Of a stretch of 64,000 nt of DNA, positions 61,803-64,000 are shown piece by piece. Made by a program: the position numbers and the translations under genes. Location: contig CASDOW010000005.1 of assembly GCA_949282195.1 (NCBI GenBank), forward strand, positions 1 to 64,000, given 5' to 3'. Under the pieces are notes generated by a model, which searched no databases, was not told where the DNA came from, and saw only the letters and a program-made list of their open reading frames with translations. Numbering within the stretch: position 1 is the stretch's first letter; the number at the start of each line of letters is the position of its first letter. Origin of the DNA: an uncultured bacterium. Its GTDB lineage: Bacteria > Cyanobacteriota > Vampirovibrionia > Gastranaerophilales > Gastranaerophilaceae.

Positions 61803-62156
61803 ATGAATCCCATCATTGATGAATTAGAAAAAGAATATACGCAAAAAGAAATGCCTGAAATCAACACAGGCGATACTGTTAAAGTTTTCGTTAGAATTAT
61901 CGAAGGAAACAAAGAAAGAACTCAAGCATTCGAAGGCACTGTTATTAAAAAACATGGAAGTTTAATCAATAAAACAATTACAGTTAGAAAAGTATTTCAA
62001 GGCGTTGGCGTAGAGCGTGTGTTTGCAATTTACTCTCCAAGAATTGAAAAAATCCAAGTTCTTAGAAAAGGTGATGTAAGAAGAGCAAAATTATACTACT
62101 TGAGAGAACGCTCAGGCAAAGCTACACGTATTAGAGAAAAAATGGAAAAAAGATAA
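61803..62156 (+). CDS. rplS: 50S ribosomal protein L19
   Basis: A 117-residue ribosomal protein with the usual L19 segments (GDTVKVFVRIIEGNKERTQ, FEGTVI, GVGVERVF, KIQVLRKGDVRRAKLYYLR). The ATG at 61803 was chosen because AAAAAGGA lies 5-6 nt upstream and the length then fits the family. An upstream ATG at 61764 adds 13 atypical residues. Confidence 0.96.
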   Translation: MNPIIDELEKEYTQKEMPEINTGDTVKVFVRIIEGNKERTQAFEGTVIKKHGSLINKTITVRKVFQGVGVERVFAIYSPRIEKIQVLRKGDVRRAKLYYLRERSGKATRIREKMEKR

Positions 62157-62176
62157 TTTTTTTCAAAGAAAATTTT

Positions 62177-62220
62177 ATAATGCCTTGGATTGTCGCAGTT
62201 TGCAAAATTCAAGGCATTAT
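62177..62220. repeat. 11-bp inverted repeat between rplS and rbgA
   Basis: ATAATGCCTTG (62177-62187) and CAAGGCATTAT (62210-62220) flank 22 nt. No T-run follows, so it is not a classical terminator. It may be a leader structure of rbgA or a processing site. Confidence 0.5.
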
Positions 62221-62237
62221 TAATATAAAGGCAAATT

Positions 62238-63095
62238 ATGAACCACATTCATTGGTACCCCGGGCACATCGCAAAAGCCCAAAGGCAGCTAAAAGAAAAA
62301 CTAAACCTTGTTGACGTCATAATAGAAGTATTAGACGCAAGAATTCCCTATTCAAGCTGGTACAAAAATACAGCTGAGCTTTGCCCAAATAAACCAAGAT
62401 TAATTTTGATGAATAAAGCTGACGTATCGGATGAAAAATTTAATAAATCTTGGGCAAAATTTTTAAATATCAAAACAGGTTGTAAGGTAATTACAACAAG
62501 CCTTTCAAACAAATCCGATACAAATTTAATTATTTCTGAAATCATTAACCTGTCAAAAGAAATAATGCAAAAAAGAATAATAAAAGGCTTGCTTCCCCGT
62601 CCCACAAGAACCATGGTAATAGGCATGCCAAATGTCGGTAAATCAAGCACTATTAACCGACTTGTTAAAAGAGCCAAAACAAAAACAGGGGCAAAGGCAG
62701 GCGTAACACGACAACAACAATGGGTTAGAATTAATGAAAAAGTTGAATTACTGGACACACCGGGGATAATTCCAACAATCCAAGACGACCAATTTCAAGC
62801 TCTTAAATTAGCTTGTGTTAACTCAATCGGAGAAAATGCATATGATAGCGAATTTGTAGCAAATGAATTAATCAACATTCTAATTAGATTGTATGATGAC
62901 GAATTTAGAAAATATTTTAATTTTTCCGCCAACGAAGAAATAAGCCTTAATTCAATTGCACTTAAGAAAAATTGGATATTAAAAAACTCAATTCCTGACG
63001 CAAAAAGAGCTTCATTAATCTTATTGTCAAATTTCAGAGATGGAAAAATCGGAAAATTCACACTGGAGCGAATTGAAGAATATGACACTATTTAG
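62238..63095 (+). CDS. rbgA: Ribosome biogenesis GTPase RbgA (YlqF)
   Basis: A 285-residue circularly permuted GTPase needed for late 50S assembly. The order of motifs is G4 (NKAD, 59-62), then G1 (GMPNVGKS, 129-136), then G3 (DTPGI, 173-177). The N-terminal WYPGHIAKAQR segment is typical. It lies between rplS and rnhB, a common neighbourhood for this gene. It overlaps rnhB by 14 nt. Confidence 0.95.
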   Translation: MNHIHWYPGHIAKAQRQLKEKLNLVDVIIEVLDARIPYSSWYKNTAELCPNKPRLILMNKADVSDEKFNKSWAKFLNIKTGCKVITTSLSNKSDTNLIISEIINLSKEIMQKRIIKGLLPRPTRTMVIGMPNVGKSSTINRLVKRAKTKTGAKAGVTRQQQWVRINEKVELLDTPGIIPTIQDDQFQALKLACVNSIGENAYDSEFVANELINILIRLYDDEFRKYFNFSANEEISLNSIALKKNWILKNSIPDAKRASLILLSNFRDGKIGKFTLERIEEYDTI

Positions 63096-63714
63096 TTTTG
63101 ATAACGAAGAAAAAATCAATAATAGAGTAAATTTTATCATTGGAACGGATGAAGCAGGAAGAGGCCCTGCGGCTGGTGGAGTTTGGGCGGCAGCAGTATG
63201 TTTTTGCGAAAATATTGATGAAAAACTTTTTGAATCGCTTAATGACTCTAAAAAACTTACACCCAAAAAAAGAGAATTATTATATGACGTCATTAAAGAA
63301 AACTCAATTTGGGCAATTAAAGCTGTTACGGTTGAAAAAATTGAAGAAATAAATATACTTCAAGCTTCATTATTGGCGATGAAATATGCAGTATCAGAAG
63401 TAATTACAAAACTAAATAATGACAATACCTTGACTTTAATTGACGGAAATAAATTAATAAAAGACTTTGACAGAATGCAAAAATTTGTAATCAAAGGCGA
63501 CTCAAAATCAGCCTCAATAGCCGCAGCAAGCATATTGGCAAAAGTTTCAAGAGATAGATACATGGATAAAATTCATCTTGAATTTCCGCAATATGATTGG
63601 CATAAAAATAAAGGCTATCTTACAAAAACACACATTAACGCCATACAAAAATACGGCGCAACAAAATATCACAGACTATCATTTTTAAAAAACATAATAA
63701 AAACCTCCGAATAA
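63082..63714 (+). CDS. rnhB: Ribonuclease HII
   Basis: A 210-residue RNase HII. The catalytic DEAGRGP is at residues 23-29, with a second metal ligand in the LTLIDGNK segment and SIAAASILAKVSRD carrying the family signature. It removes ribonucleotides from DNA. The ATG at 63082 is chosen because the 14 extra residues of the longer frame come from the rbgA 3' end read in another frame. Confidence 0.95.
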   Translation: MTLFSFDNEEKINNRVNFIIGTDEAGRGPAAGGVWAAAVCFCENIDEKLFESLNDSKKLTPKKRELLYDVIKENSIWAIKAVTVEKIEEINILQASLLAMKYAVSEVITKLNNDNTLTLIDGNKLIKDFDRMQKFVIKGDSKSASIAAASILAKVSRDRYMDKIHLEFPQYDWHKNKGYLTKTHINAIQKYGATKYHRLSFLKNIIKTSE

Positions 63715-63725
63715 AATTCGGAGGT
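63703..63725 (-). terminator. Terminator of the flagellin gene
   Basis: A 10-bp perfect stem ACCTCCGAAT/ATTCGGAGGT with loop AAA. It runs into TTTTATT on the minus strand and overlaps the rnhB stop codon. Confidence 0.75.
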
Positions 63726-63750
63726 AAATAATTATTTATATAATTATTTA

Positions 63751-64000
63751 TTATACTAAGCTTAATGCGATTGATGGTGCTTGATTTGCTTGTGCCAACA
63801 ATGAAGTTGATACTTGTTGAAGTATTTGTTGTTGAGTGAAGTTTGAAGCTTCAGAAGCAATATCAGCGTCAGTTATGATTGATTTTGCGCTTGATAAATT
63901 TTCATATTGAGTTGTTAGGGTATCAAGAGCTGATTCAAGACGATTTTGAACTGAACCGATTTGAGATTTTCTGCTTGTAATATCATCGATTGCTTTATCA
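63751..64000 (-). CDS. fliC: Flagellin, C-terminal part (partial)
   Basis: The last 82 codons of a flagellin gene that continues past the right edge. The C-terminal D1/D0 helices are typical: IGSVQNRLESALDTL, ENLSSAKSIITDADIASEAS, and the ending QQQILQQVSTSLLAQANQAP followed by SIALSLV. It forms the flagellar filament after export, guided by FliS (28.4 kb). The promoter lies outside the window. Confidence 0.97.
   Translation of the reverse strand, partial: DKAIDDITSRKSQIGSVQNRLESALDTLTTQYENLSSAKSIITDADIASEASNFTQQQILQQVSTSLLAQANQAPSIALSLV

Noticed and set aside
1-64000. Mobile elements, CRISPR arrays, prophage genes or integrase sites
   Set aside because: No transposase, integrase, phage structural gene, regularly spaced repeat or tRNA-flanking direct repeat was seen; the only notable DNA repeats are short intergenic elements and inverted repeats.

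Overview
The window is AT-rich (roughly 30% G+C by eye), densely coded on both strands, and looks chromosomal. I found no insertion sequence, prophage, CRISPR array or rRNA. The gene content fits an anaerobic, flagellated, Gram-negative bacterium. It has a flagellin, FlaG, FliS and a FliT-like protein, KdsB with an LptD/OstA-like outer membrane protein for lipopolysaccharide, an oxygen-scavenging flavodiiron protein, a CoA-disulfide reductase-like flavoprotein, a PBS-lyase HEAT-repeat protein, a bifunctional-nuclease-family protein and an LL-diaminopimelate aminotransferase. This mix suggests a non-photosynthetic sister lineage of the cyanobacteria (Vampirovibrionia/Melainabacteria, e.g. Gastranaerophilales). 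That placement is inference.

Layout. 1-9 kb: the 3' end of a coiled-coil protein gene whose product resembles the protein at 3.1 kb, a phosphomevalonate/dNMP kinase-like protein, a CoA-disulfide-reductase-like enzyme, rsmD, an EF-hand protein, fusA, and a three-gene ECF sigma factor operon ending in a Spy/CpxP-like protein. 9-18.5 kb: a membrane protein, rimO, an HspR/MerR-like regulator, a leftward folK / HI0933-like / lpd / lipA operon of overlapping genes, and ftsH. 18.5-31.6 kb: a zinc-ribbon membrane protein, a secreted protein, rmuC, rnhA, aroF, glyQ, two tandem APC permeases, the flaG-fliS-fliT-like operon, an asparaginase II-type protein and a DivIC/FtsB-like protein. 31.6-44 kb: trmFO, a leucyl aminopeptidase, a HEAT-repeat protein, tRNA-Leu(UAA), a DUF1858 protein, a bifunctional nuclease, an acyl-CoA synthetase, a flavodiiron protein and sbcCD. 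44-64 kb: uncharacterised proteins, a glycosyltransferase-like membrane protein, a degenerate TrpD-like protein, rpsP, an aminotransferase, TPR proteins, kdsB, an LptD-like protein, an M23 peptidase, a phospholipase D-like protein, rplS, rbgA, rnhB and the 3' end of a flagellin gene.

The most interesting signals lie between the genes. (1) Four intergenic sites match the sigma-28/FliA promoter form TAAAGTTT-N11/12-GCCGATAA. Each precedes an uncharacterised small or secreted protein, one of them a previously unlisted 47-codon gene, which suggests a flagella-coupled regulon of unknown function. (2) Ten genes without a Shine-Dalgarno sequence have a TATAAT-like hexamer exactly 6 nt before the start codon and an eleventh has it 7 nt before, which is the geometry of leaderless transcripts. 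(3) A 34-bp element with 32 identical positions occurs in both divergent intergenic regions that flank the ECF sigma operon. A 34-codon membrane-protein gene upstream of the M23 peptidase was also found by reading the gap. All assignments come from reading the sequence; no searches were run.
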